Of a stretch of 64,000 nt of DNA, positions 57,132-64,000 are shown piece after piece; position 1 is the first letter of the stretch; the number at the start of each line of letters is the position of its first letter. The notes under the pieces are model-generated. The model had not been told where the DNA came from. It saw nothing but the letters and a program-made list of their open reading frames with translations, and made no database searches. The stretch covers positions 124,001 through 188,000 of the forward strand of contig JAQWSU010000032.1 of the NCBI GenBank assembly GCA_029243025.1. The letters run 5' to 3'. Both the position numbers and the translations under genes were made by a program. The DNA comes from Pirellulaceae bacterium. GTDB lineage: Bacteria > Planctomycetota > Planctomycetia > Pirellulales > Pirellulaceae.

Positions 57132-59081
57132 GAGCGGATCTTCCAAAGCAAGTAAGGCATCGGAGAGCTCGTCTTCGCTCAAGCTGGGCTGATAGTCGTC
57201 AAACACCCGATCAATCGGTTGGCCCAGCACAAACACCTTCTCTTGCCTTGATCCGAATAAGGATCGGTGCACTGCCTCGTCACCAGATTCCAAGGTCGCA
57301 TCCTCTCGCTTCGTGTCACCCACAACTGCCGCCGCAACTTCCCCGAATCTAGCCTTCACACCAACCTCATTGGCCGTGAAGGTGCCGGCTTGAAACACGA
57401 AGATGAGATCGTTCGAGTTAAAATCTCGATCGCCGTTCCAATCACCATCGTTATAAGTAGAATTCAAGGGCACGCCATCCTCATATTCACCGGCGGCAAA
57501 GACGGAGATTAGATCGCCTGAGTTGAAAAACGCATCTGCATTAACATCACCCCAGGTCAGGCCAGCCAAGTCGCTCCAGGCTTGACGGTCGGTAGCAGAT
57601 ACGTGGCTATCCGCATTAAGGTCGTACTTCCACACCGGCTCCTGCTGTGAATGAACGGCTGCACTTAATCGATCCAGGTCAGCTTCATCAAGAACCCCAT
57701 TAAAGTCAAAGTCTCCAATTTCGGGTTCCACATGATCCGCCGCCAGAAGGTAATCGACCATATTCTCGGTCAGCAATTTGAAGTCGTCACCATCCGGACC
57801 GGTAAAACCATAGTTGCCCCAGTCGGTGGCACCAACGTTGAGGACGCGCCCCGAGTTAGGCGTGTGTTGGAATTCAATCCAACCGCCTAGGGTCCGACCC
57901 GGTGATGGTTTCCAGGACATCTGGGCGAACTCGAACCCGTACAGATCGAAAAAATAATAGTCACTCGAGTACTCGGGGTCGACAATCGGGAATCCGGTCG
58001 CATCGTCACTATCCAGCCCCAAATTCGGAAAGCCATCGCATTCACTATTATAAGGAATTCGCAGGATTTCCCCTCGCTCAAGCTCAAGCCCGCGGAAAAA
58101 GGGCGCTGTGGTGTCGACGACTTTGTAGCCACGAAATCCAACCGAAGGATCACATTTCCCGCACGTGTTTCCTCGCCCACCCCAGCAGTAGTTCATACCG
58201 ATGCTGGAAAGAACGGCGTCCCAGTCCGTGCGACCAGCCACCTGAATGGTATCTTCGGTCGGGTACTCAACCGGGTGGTACAGTACGTTGCCCCCCAAAA
58301 TCAAGACCGATCCTCCTTCCCGGACAAATCGATCTAAGTTCTCGTGCGCTTTTACAGACCAATATTCATTGTGACCGGCAACGATCAATAGCTTAGAACC
58401 CGACAACTCCGAATAATCATCCATCTCTCGATCACTAATCACTCGATGATCGTAGTCCTGAAGCGCCATCCACTTATTGAGGTGTGGTGTACGAAAATGG
58501 GTGTTTCGAGGACGTTCAAAACTAACGGTCGGCGTCTTGTCAGTCGCATATTGCGTGTAGGCGCTTTCACCTCCTGACTCGTTGTAGAGGTTCGGAGTAT
58601 TTGTGCTTGTTAGATAGACAATATCGGACTGCTTGCTGGGCCGTTTGACGATAAAGGGGATTTGTTTTCCGCCGCGAAAATCTCGCAGTTTCTTGGGGAA
58701 ACCAAAATAGTAAATACCACTTTCCATATCCTGAGGAATGGTATAGCTCGCCTCCGATACATAACCAAAACCGTGTTTCCACGGGTCGATCTCCGCCGGC
58801 TGCTGTGGATTCAACCGTTCGACTACGATCGTCTCTCGAAGTTCTAAGGCCGCGTCGTAAATTTTGAGGTCCACGTTTGTCTGCTCGGTCGCACCGTTTA
58901 AATACAATTCGACCGTCTCCCCCGGAAGATAGGTCCACCTATCGGTGTACCCATCGACAATTTCGGCCGCGGCAAGTAGCTGCCGAGCTTCCAACTGTTC
59001 AACACGGCCGATCTTGCGACTAGGATGACGATATGATTTGCGGCTGCGCCTCAAACTCAGCGAAGAGTTACAAAGATTCAT
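57087..59081 (-). CDS. Exported DMFase-like protein with dockerin-like repeats
   Basis: This 664-residue protein begins with a basic leader and the planctomycete-type signal VEQLEARQLLAA. The next 400 residues resemble the C-terminal domain of N,N-dimethylformamidase beta subunit: YYFGFPKKLRDFRGGKQIPFIVKRP, LYNESGGESAY, and LLIVAGHNEYWSVKAHENLDRFVREGGSVLILGGN. The dockerin-like C-terminal part has GDFDFNGVLDEADLDRL, DLNADSHVSATDRQAW, GDVNADAFFNSGDLISVF and GDWNGDRDFNSNDLIFVF. I use the ATG at 59081, with AGGA about 9 bases upstream, rather than the TTG at 59102. The tail repeats match those of the gene at 5999-7732. DMFase activity itself is doubtful without the alpha-type partner. Confidence 0.75.
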   Translation of the reverse strand: MNLCNSSLSLRRSRKSYRHPSRKIGRVEQLEARQLLAAAEIVDGYTDRWTYLPGETVELYLNGATEQTNVDLKIYDAALELRETIVVERLNPQQPAEIDPWKHGFGYVSEASYTIPQDMESGIYYFGFPKKLRDFRGGKQIPFIVKRPSKQSDIVYLTSTNTPNLYNESGGESAYTQYATDKTPTVSFERPRNTHFRTPHLNKWMALQDYDHRVISDREMDDYSELSGSKLLIVAGHNEYWSVKAHENLDRFVREGGSVLILGGNVLYHPVEYPTEDTIQVAGRTDWDAVLSSIGMNYCWGGRGNTCGKCDPSVGFRGYKVVDTTAPFFRGLELERGEILRIPYNSECDGFPNLGLDSDDATGFPIVDPEYSSDYYFFDLYGFEFAQMSWKPSPGRTLGGWIEFQHTPNSGRVLNVGATDWGNYGFTGPDGDDFKLLTENMVDYLLAADHVEPEIGDFDFNGVLDEADLDRLSAAVHSQQEPVWKYDLNADSHVSATDRQAWSDLAGLTWGDVNADAFFNSGDLISVFAAGEYEDGVPLNSTYNDGDWNGDRDFNSNDLIFVFQAGTFTANEVGVKARFGEVAAAVVGDTKREDATLESGDEAVHRSLFGSRQEKVFVLGQPIDRVFDDYQPSLSEDELSDALLALEDPLLKRLSLDVPGPLLM

Positions 59082-59631
59082 TGAAGAACGTCCTGAGTGC
59101 AACGTTAAGATGGATTTACCTGACTAATTGCGAAAACCGAATTCGCTTTCAGCAATTATTCGGCGACTTATCATAACCACCCCATCCATCATCGCACACG
59201 CTTTTCTTGCAAAGATTTCAACCGCGAATTACCAGCCGGTTAAAAATATGGCCAGATCGATAGCCTTCTAAAACGTAGCCTGGCACAAATCAGCTTGGGA
59301 TAAGACATTTCTTGTGTGCTGTGATTTACATCCGTTCTCAAAAAGGAAAAACGATTAACGCTGACGGTGGGTTTTCAGGCGACAGATTTGCCGCGCGTTC
59401 CTCAGGTACATGCGCCCACCTGCACACCTATAAGCTGAAGAGTTGCCTGCCGAACGGTCTACCAATCACTGATGGCATCCGGCCAAAGCAATGAGAGTTC
59501 GCTCTGCAGGAGCGTTGATGCAGAATGGAGGGCTTCGGAAAGTCAAGCCGTTTAGTAATTTCCGACGCAGGGGATACAAAGTACTGATGGCCGCTTCACG
59601 CTCTGATCCAGACCATGCCCTCTGCGGAAAT
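59082..59631. other. Intergenic region, 550 bp
   Basis: No gene is supported. Short frames on both strands here lack ribosome binding sites and any recognisable family. Confidence 0.5.
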
Positions 59632-59808
59632 TTAGTCTTCATCGCTCCGCTGGCATTGGTCTGCAGCTTTCGCTGCCCACGATGCAGCTTGGCCGGAGAG
59701 CTTCCAAAGATCTGACGCGAGATCGGCCGAATCCGCTTCTTGCGCTTTTCGAGCAAGATCAATCGATTCAGTGATGAACTTAAAATAAATGTCGTCAATA
59801 GAGGCCAT
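59632..59808 (-). CDS. Small hypothetical protein, 58 residues
   Basis: I do not recognise this gene. It starts at an ATG with CGGAG upstream at good spacing and encodes a helical, acidic protein beginning MASIDDIYFKFITESIDLA, with Trp and Ala-rich later segments (WKLSGQAASWAAKAADQ). It lies 17 bp downstream of another small gene on the same strand, and the two probably form a unit. It is below the length that a simple frame search would report. No signal peptide or membrane segment is seen. Confidence 0.5.
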   Translation of the reverse strand: MASIDDIYFKFITESIDLARKAQEADSADLASDLWKLSGQAASWAAKAADQCQRSDED

Positions 59809-59825
59809 TTCGAACTCCGAAGGAT

Positions 59826-59987
59826 TTAAGCGTCCATTTGAGTCTTCAAAAGATCGGCGTTTGCGTCAAGCATTTTGTAGAGTTGTCCAAAATCCCACGC
59901 CAAATGATCGTTTTTTTGGTCTAGGCTCTTTATCTCTTCATTCGATTTTGCCCAACCCAAGAAAGCAATTCGGGTAGAATCCCCCAT
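59826..59987 (-). CDS. Small hypothetical protein, 53 residues
   Basis: I do not recognise the family. I start it at the ATG at 59987 (MGDSTRIAFLGWAKSNEE); the frame extends to a TTG at 60065, which has a Trp-rich, less gene-like front part. The protein is charged and probably helical (NDHLAWDFGQLYKMLDANADLLK). It is followed after 17 bp by the 58-residue gene. The pairing, and the ribosome binding site of the second gene, favour real genes. There is no hint of function. Confidence 0.4.
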   Translation of the reverse strand: MGDSTRIAFLGWAKSNEEIKSLDQKNDHLAWDFGQLYKMLDANADLLKTQMDA

Positions 59988-60360
59988 GGAAAACGTCGTT
60001 TGACACCACACTGTTTTCCACCATCTCTCGCGAATAGTTTCATTTTGCCCCTTGGTGGATAACAACAGGTCAGAAGAAAGAGGGTTTCCTTGAGCAGCTA
60101 CAATTTTTTACTGCCTCCGAGCAAAAGCTGGAGGTTATTTGGCAACAAGCCTTCGAAACGGAAGCTCTCTGCTTGGACGGTATTTACAGCTTGGCAAAAT
60201 CGGCAACGCATGGAACGTTCACATGACTTCGAATCTGAGCAAAAAGTCCGAGAAGACCTGGAACGAAGAGCTAGTTTTTCCGCTCGAAAAAGGAATCGAC
60301 TGCTTCAAAGAGCAACGCTTGACCGGTAGCTCCTATCAGCAGTTGGTCCGAACCGGAAAG

Positions 60361-61827
60361 ATGCCCTTTCGAATCGGCCTTATTTTTTTCGGTGCCTTTG
60401 CAGCCGTCGGTTGCTGTAACCTCACCGTCGCCTTGGCGACTTCGCCTCCCAACGTACTTTTGATCACGATCGACGACATGAATGACGGGATTTCCCTATT
60501 TGGACACGATCGTCCTTTTAAGACGCCGCACATCGAACAGCTCGCCACTCGCGGAGTATTCTTCCGTCGCGCCTACTGCGTCTCGGCAGCTTGCAATCCC
60601 TCGCGCGCCGCCACGTTAACCGGCCTTCGCCCCGCCACCACTGGGGTTTATGGAAATGCTACGGATTGGCGGAATGCGACAAAGGGTCGGCTAACGTTAC
60701 CGGAATATTTTGGTAAATACGGATATCACACAGCCGGCTTTGGAAAAATCTATCACCATCATGGTAAAGGCAGATTCAACGATCCAGCAGCTTGGACAAC
60801 GTTCCGAGAAATGGATGATCAATACATGCCGCCCGCAAAGCTCAACGGCGCTGACAACTATGGGTCAAGGAACACGGATTGGGGCGCGTGGCCCAAGGAT
60901 CAGGACGAGCAAAAAACCATCGACTTCCGCTCGGTAAAGTATACGATTGACTTTCTGAAACGAAATCGTCACCTTGCCAAGTCTAGCGAACCCGCACAAC
61001 CGTTCTTTCTGGCGTGCGGCATTTTCAAACCTCATTCGCCCTTCTACGCACCGCCAAGGTATCACGCCTTTTATCCAGATGATATTCCGCTGCCTCTGCG
61101 GCAAGTAGATGATTGGAACGACCTCCCCCCAGGCGCCCGCACGCTAATGAGACCAACAACGTGGTTTTGGAAAGGCATGGAAAGCTTGGAAAAGCAAAAG
61201 CCGGGATCTTATTCGGATTTCATTCGAGCCTACGGAGCTTGCTGCACCTTTGCCGACGCGTCCATCGGTCGATTGATCAGCGCCCTCGACAAGAGCGGTC
61301 ACGCTGGCAACACCATTATCGTGCTCTGGTCGGATCACGGTTTTCACCTTGGCGAGAAAGACCATATCGAAAAGTTCGCGCTTTGGGAAAAATCAACGCA
61401 CATCCCCTTCATCGTCGTCGATCCCCGTTCTCCGCATAGCGCCGGTCAGGTGTGTGAAAGCCCGATTGACATGACGATCCTTTATCCAACTCTCGTCGAC
61501 TTATGCAAGCTCCCCGCCAATACGAACAATGAAGGAATCAGTGTGGCAACGCAAATCCAGGATCCCAAACTCACCATTAGCCAGCCAGCTTTGATGACCT
61601 ACGGATTCAACAACCACGCCATCCGGTCGCGACGTTGGCGATACATTCGATATGCCGATGGGACCGAAGAGCTGTATGATCATCACAACGATCCGAACGA
61701 GTGGAACAACCTATCGTTAGACTCGTCACGAACCCAAGCGATGCGAAAACATGCCAGATGGATGCCGACCAAAAACGCGCTACCCTATGGTGATCTAAAA
61801 CAGACAACGAGGGGAATCAAGGATTGA
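60361..61827 (+). CDS. Secreted sulfatase (iduronate-2-sulfatase-like)
   Basis: This 488-residue type I sulfatase has CxPxR as CNPSR, with the formylglycine Cys78. The start of the fold is NVLLITIDDMNDGISLFGHD with the metal-binding Asp pair, and WSDHGFHLGEKDHIEKFALWE is the family's later metal and substrate motif. This resembles iduronate-2-sulfatase-like planctomycete enzymes. The signal segment IGLIFFGAFAAVGCCNLTVALA follows directly after the chosen ATG at 60361. The open frame runs back to 60139 but that front part has no signal-like or family features and is probably not translated. It is convergent with the dioxygenase gene. Confidence 0.9.
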   Translation: MPFRIGLIFFGAFAAVGCCNLTVALATSPPNVLLITIDDMNDGISLFGHDRPFKTPHIEQLATRGVFFRRAYCVSAACNPSRAATLTGLRPATTGVYGNATDWRNATKGRLTLPEYFGKYGYHTAGFGKIYHHHGKGRFNDPAAWTTFREMDDQYMPPAKLNGADNYGSRNTDWGAWPKDQDEQKTIDFRSVKYTIDFLKRNRHLAKSSEPAQPFFLACGIFKPHSPFYAPPRYHAFYPDDIPLPLRQVDDWNDLPPGARTLMRPTTWFWKGMESLEKQKPGSYSDFIRAYGACCTFADASIGRLISALDKSGHAGNTIIVLWSDHGFHLGEKDHIEKFALWEKSTHIPFIVVDPRSPHSAGQVCESPIDMTILYPTLVDLCKLPANTNNEGISVATQIQDPKLTISQPALMTYGFNNHAIRSRRWRYIRYADGTEELYDHHNDPNEWNNLSLDSSRTQAMRKHARWMPTKNALPYGDLKQTTRGIKD

Positions 61828-61882
61828 ATTCGGACCCGATCGGACCTCGAATTTACCGACAGCCGGCTAACGCAATTCTTCG

Positions 61883-62887
61883 CTAATCAACAGGTACTGG
61901 ATGACAGTGAGGAAGTTCTTTTTCAGCCGCGAATGGAACCAGAGAGCGTCCGTGATCTCGGAGCAGATATCGGTTACAAGGAACTTTATTAAGAAAGTCA
62001 GTCGGCGGTGCCATGCCAAACTCGTACAATGGAACACAACGAATAATGTAGACAGACCGGAGGTTATCATCGCACCAAGGTTCAATATCGTGGTATCGTT
62101 TATTGTTAAACAGCACCACTTCACCGGCCTTAAAATCGACTGGCTGAAGCTCCTCTTTTTTTGGCGTGGGGAGAAGAGCTCTGCCGTAATAAATCGCAAC
62201 AAAACGCTGAGCAATCATCTTCCGTCTTCTCGATTTCATAATTGCTTCTCGGGTGACCAAGCCCCGCTCATCAACCGCTCCAACCGATTGACAAAATTCT
62301 GAAAACTCGACAATCCGACGATTCCAATCTCGATATCGAATTGTTTTGTCAGCGTTTTGTTCGACGCATAATCTTCCACCCGTTTCTTCCGTTAAATCGA
62401 CCAGAGGAATGTAGAAGCTAAGATCGTCGCCGCTCTGATAAAAAATATCCCATCCAAATCCATCTTCATGAAAGCCGAAGGTTGTCTTATCCCGACTATT
62501 CTCCAAATAAATATCATGTCCCACCAGCAAAGGCACTTCACCCAAAAAGTTGCTCAAGCCATTCGCCATGCATTCATTGATCACGAGAGGCAGAAGATCC
62601 GTGGAACCAAAAATTGTCTTGTCGTATCGATCACCCTGAATGGTCCTGTGGAGTGCTTTTGCTCCAAAGGTCTTCTTAAAACGCAGATACATGGCCCGCC
62701 ACCATGACGTCGCATAATGCTCCAACGATTGCGTGTAGAAAAACGACCAATTTGACGATTGCGGTGAGACGCCGGAAAAATGCTCTCGGATCTTGGCCAT
62801 CAGCGGTTCCGGTAACCGTAGCCCGGTACGCACATATCCCTGCTGATTAAGTTCTCGCAAAGCGGTATTAGTGAGAATTTTTTCCAT
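61883..62887 (-). CDS. Phytanoyl-CoA dioxygenase-like Fe(II)/2OG oxygenase
   Basis: This 334-residue protein looks like a member of the phytanoyl-CoA dioxygenase family, non-haem iron enzymes that hydroxylate substrates with 2-oxoglutarate. The iron ligands appear as HED in TTFGFHEDGFGWDIFYQ and a later His in FNNKRYHDIEPWCDDNLRSVYIIRC, with Arg near it for 2-oxoglutarate. It lies just upstream of and divergent from a thioesterase gene and next to another synthetase, so tailoring of an NRPS product is a fair hypothesis. I use the ATG at 62887; the frame to 62983 adds 32 residues without a good site. Confidence 0.7.
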   Translation of the reverse strand: MEKILTNTALRELNQQGYVRTGLRLPEPLMAKIREHFSGVSPQSSNWSFFYTQSLEHYATSWWRAMYLRFKKTFGAKALHRTIQGDRYDKTIFGSTDLLPLVINECMANGLSNFLGEVPLLVGHDIYLENSRDKTTFGFHEDGFGWDIFYQSGDDLSFYIPLVDLTEETGGRLCVEQNADKTIRYRDWNRRIVEFSEFCQSVGAVDERGLVTREAIMKSRRRKMIAQRFVAIYYGRALLPTPKKEELQPVDFKAGEVVLFNNKRYHDIEPWCDDNLRSVYIIRCVPLYEFGMAPPTDFLNKVPCNRYLLRDHGRSLVPFAAEKELPHCHPVPVD

Positions 62888-63065
62888 ACATCGGACTCTC
62901 AACGACCTAACAAGGGACAACTTCCGATTATTGATATTCCCCACAATATGTAGCTCAATAATAATGGGGGTGCAGTGCACCAATCCCGATGAAGCGCATT
63001 TCCTACAAAACCAGGAAGGCGCATATCCCTACTACCAATAATTCTGCAACAAACAGGAAATCGAA

Positions 63066-63812
63066 GTGAAACTAAGTGTTACACTCGTTGAAAACTGCAG
63101 CGGCCCCCCTCTATTCATCGTTCCTTCCGCTGCTACCACCTCGTTATCGTTGACACTACTCGCGAGGTCCATTTCTCCGCCTCGGCCGATCCACTCGTTT
63201 GTGTTTCCCGATTTGGAAGACAAACGGATCGAACCACAAACCGTTGAGGAGATGGGCACCCAATTCGTTTCCGAAATGAAGTCGATACAGCCGGAAGGTC
63301 CATATTTCTTGGCGGGACACTGTTTTGGGGCAACTCCCGCCATGGAGGTCGTCACCCAATTGGAAGCCGCAGGTGAAACGGTCGCGTTGTTGATCTTAAT
63401 CGAGTCTTTTTCAGTGGGCATAGCTGAAACCGCCGTCGCCGAATCAACCCAACCTTTGAAACTGTATTCGTCGGAATATGGCGAAGACCTTGGAAAGGCT
63501 GCGACCGAAATCGTTACGCAAATTGGATCGAAATTATCCCTATTACCGATCGATATTCGCGATCACTTTACCCGCGTCACCACCCATCACCTTCACCTGG
63601 CGTTCAGCTATCGAGCGAAACCGATTACAGCACCAATTTTTCAGATCAGGACGACACAGCACCCCGAAACGGTTTTCAAAGGCTGGGACCACTTAACCAC
63701 TGATGGTTACATCGAACGACTCATCGGCGGCACCACCGATTCGATACTGCAAGCACCAGACGTTACCACGTTAGCAAATGAAATCAGTGACGCTTTGATA
63801 CGTTTCAGCTAA
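63066..63812 (+). CDS. Free-standing thioesterase-fold protein, altered triad
   Basis: This 248-residue protein is of the thioesterase family found at the end of, or beside, nonribosomal peptide synthetases. The nucleophile motif GxSxG is GHCFG, with Cys86 in the place of Ser. Aligned with the synthetase's own domain at 44424, the acidic residue is Glu113 (LIES) where Asp is usual, and the motif that holds the catalytic His reads GGTTDSILQAPDV, with Thr224. All three triad positions are therefore changed. It starts at a GTG with AGGAA upstream. It ends 8 bp inside the convergent synthetase gene. It may edit, transfer or merely bind acyl carriers; catalysis is uncertain. Confidence 0.75.
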   Translation: MKLSVTLVENCSGPPLFIVPSAATTSLSLTLLARSISPPRPIHSFVFPDLEDKRIEPQTVEEMGTQFVSEMKSIQPEGPYFLAGHCFGATPAMEVVTQLEAAGETVALLILIESFSVGIAETAVAESTQPLKLYSSEYGEDLGKAATEIVTQIGSKLSLLPIDIRDHFTRVTTHHLHLAFSYRAKPITAPIFQIRTTQHPETVFKGWDHLTTDGYIERLIGGTTDSILQAPDVTTLANEISDALIRFS

Positions 63813-64000
63813 CCTTCACTAACTCCTTATCTATCTGATCGCAGATCTTGGCTATCGTTGTGTTTCGAAATAGTGCGGTGAGCGGTAAATTAATCCCCAA
63901 CGATTCCTCAACAAAAGTTTGTATGATGATGGCGCTAATCGAGTCACCGCCCAGCTCAATGAAGTCATCATCGATACCGACGGGTTCTACCCCAAGCGTT
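63805..64000 (-). CDS. NRPS C-terminal carrier domain, partial
   Basis: This is the last 64 residues of a minus-strand gene whose start lies beyond the right edge. It is a peptidyl carrier domain: GIDDDFIELGGDSISAI contains the phosphopantetheine serine in LGGDSI, a form common in NRPS and related carriers. The domain ends TIAKICDQIDKEL and the protein stops directly after, with no thioesterase. The neighbouring free-standing thioesterase-fold gene overlaps its end by 8 bp. It probably belongs with the dioxygenase and thioesterase genes in one cluster. Confidence 0.85.
   Translation of the reverse strand, partial: TLGVEPVGIDDDFIELGGDSISAIIIQTFVEESLGINLPLTALFRNTTIAKICDQIDKELVKVS

Noticed and set aside
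59466-59798. Possible 110-residue minus-strand gene
   Set aside because: It overlaps the better-supported 58-residue gene, which has a ribosome binding site and gene-like sequence.
60139-60360. Longer N-terminus of the second sulfatase
   Set aside because: The 74 extra residues precede a clear signal segment, so the start is placed at 60361.

Overview
The window looks like chromosome of a planctomycete, most likely of the Pirellulaceae. The signs are two large secreted DUF1549/DUF1553 (PSCyt1/PSD1) proteins with CxxCH motifs, one of them paired with a DUF1501 protein. There are also two arylsulfatases, a protein with the planctomycete-type LExRxLL N-terminal signal, a PEP-CTERM protein with dockerin-like repeats, and several large proteins I can only call planctomycete hypotheticals. 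Genes are intact and densely packed except for two clearly decayed ones. No phage, IS element, CRISPR array or rRNA was seen.

Layout. 0-14.5 kb: a DUF1549/DUF1553 protein, a secreted GH13 amylase-like enzyme, two TatA-type proteins behind a good sigma70-like promoter, a PEP-CTERM/dockerin-like protein, tRNA-Val(CAC), a second DUF1549/DUF1553 + DUF1501 operon, and a sirtuin. 14.8-30.4 kb: an SDR, a sparse 1 kb region with a small ORF, a wrecked PhoD-like phosphatase pseudogene, SthA transhydrogenase, a hypothetical with 15-bp tandem repeats, PurB, an HD-domain phosphohydrolase, a secreted hypothetical, a GH10-like protein, and a purC pseudogene. 30.3-44.2 kb: a transglutaminase-like protein, KdsA, a lipid kinase, an S2P-type protease, a TerB-like protein, a NamZ muramidase + SSS symporter pair, an aquaporin, a BtuF-like protein, a TPR lipoprotein and a nucleoside phosphorylase.

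44.4-64 kb is the accessory region. It holds a 3,620-residue nonribosomal peptide synthetase on the minus strand, read as ligase(A1)-T1-C1-formyltransferase-half C-A2-T2-C2-A3-T3-TE. After two sulfatases, a DMFase-like protein and two tiny genes comes a second set of NRPS-type genes: an Fe(II)/2OG-dioxygenase-like protein, a free-standing thioesterase fold with all three triad positions substituted, and the C-terminal carrier domain of another synthetase that runs off the right edge. I read these as one biosynthetic locus, interrupted by catabolic genes. The formyltransferase in mid-protein and the altered thioesterase are its most unusual points.

Short in-frame tandem repeats (9, 12 or 15 bp) recur in at least four genes, which suggests frequent replication slippage in this genome.
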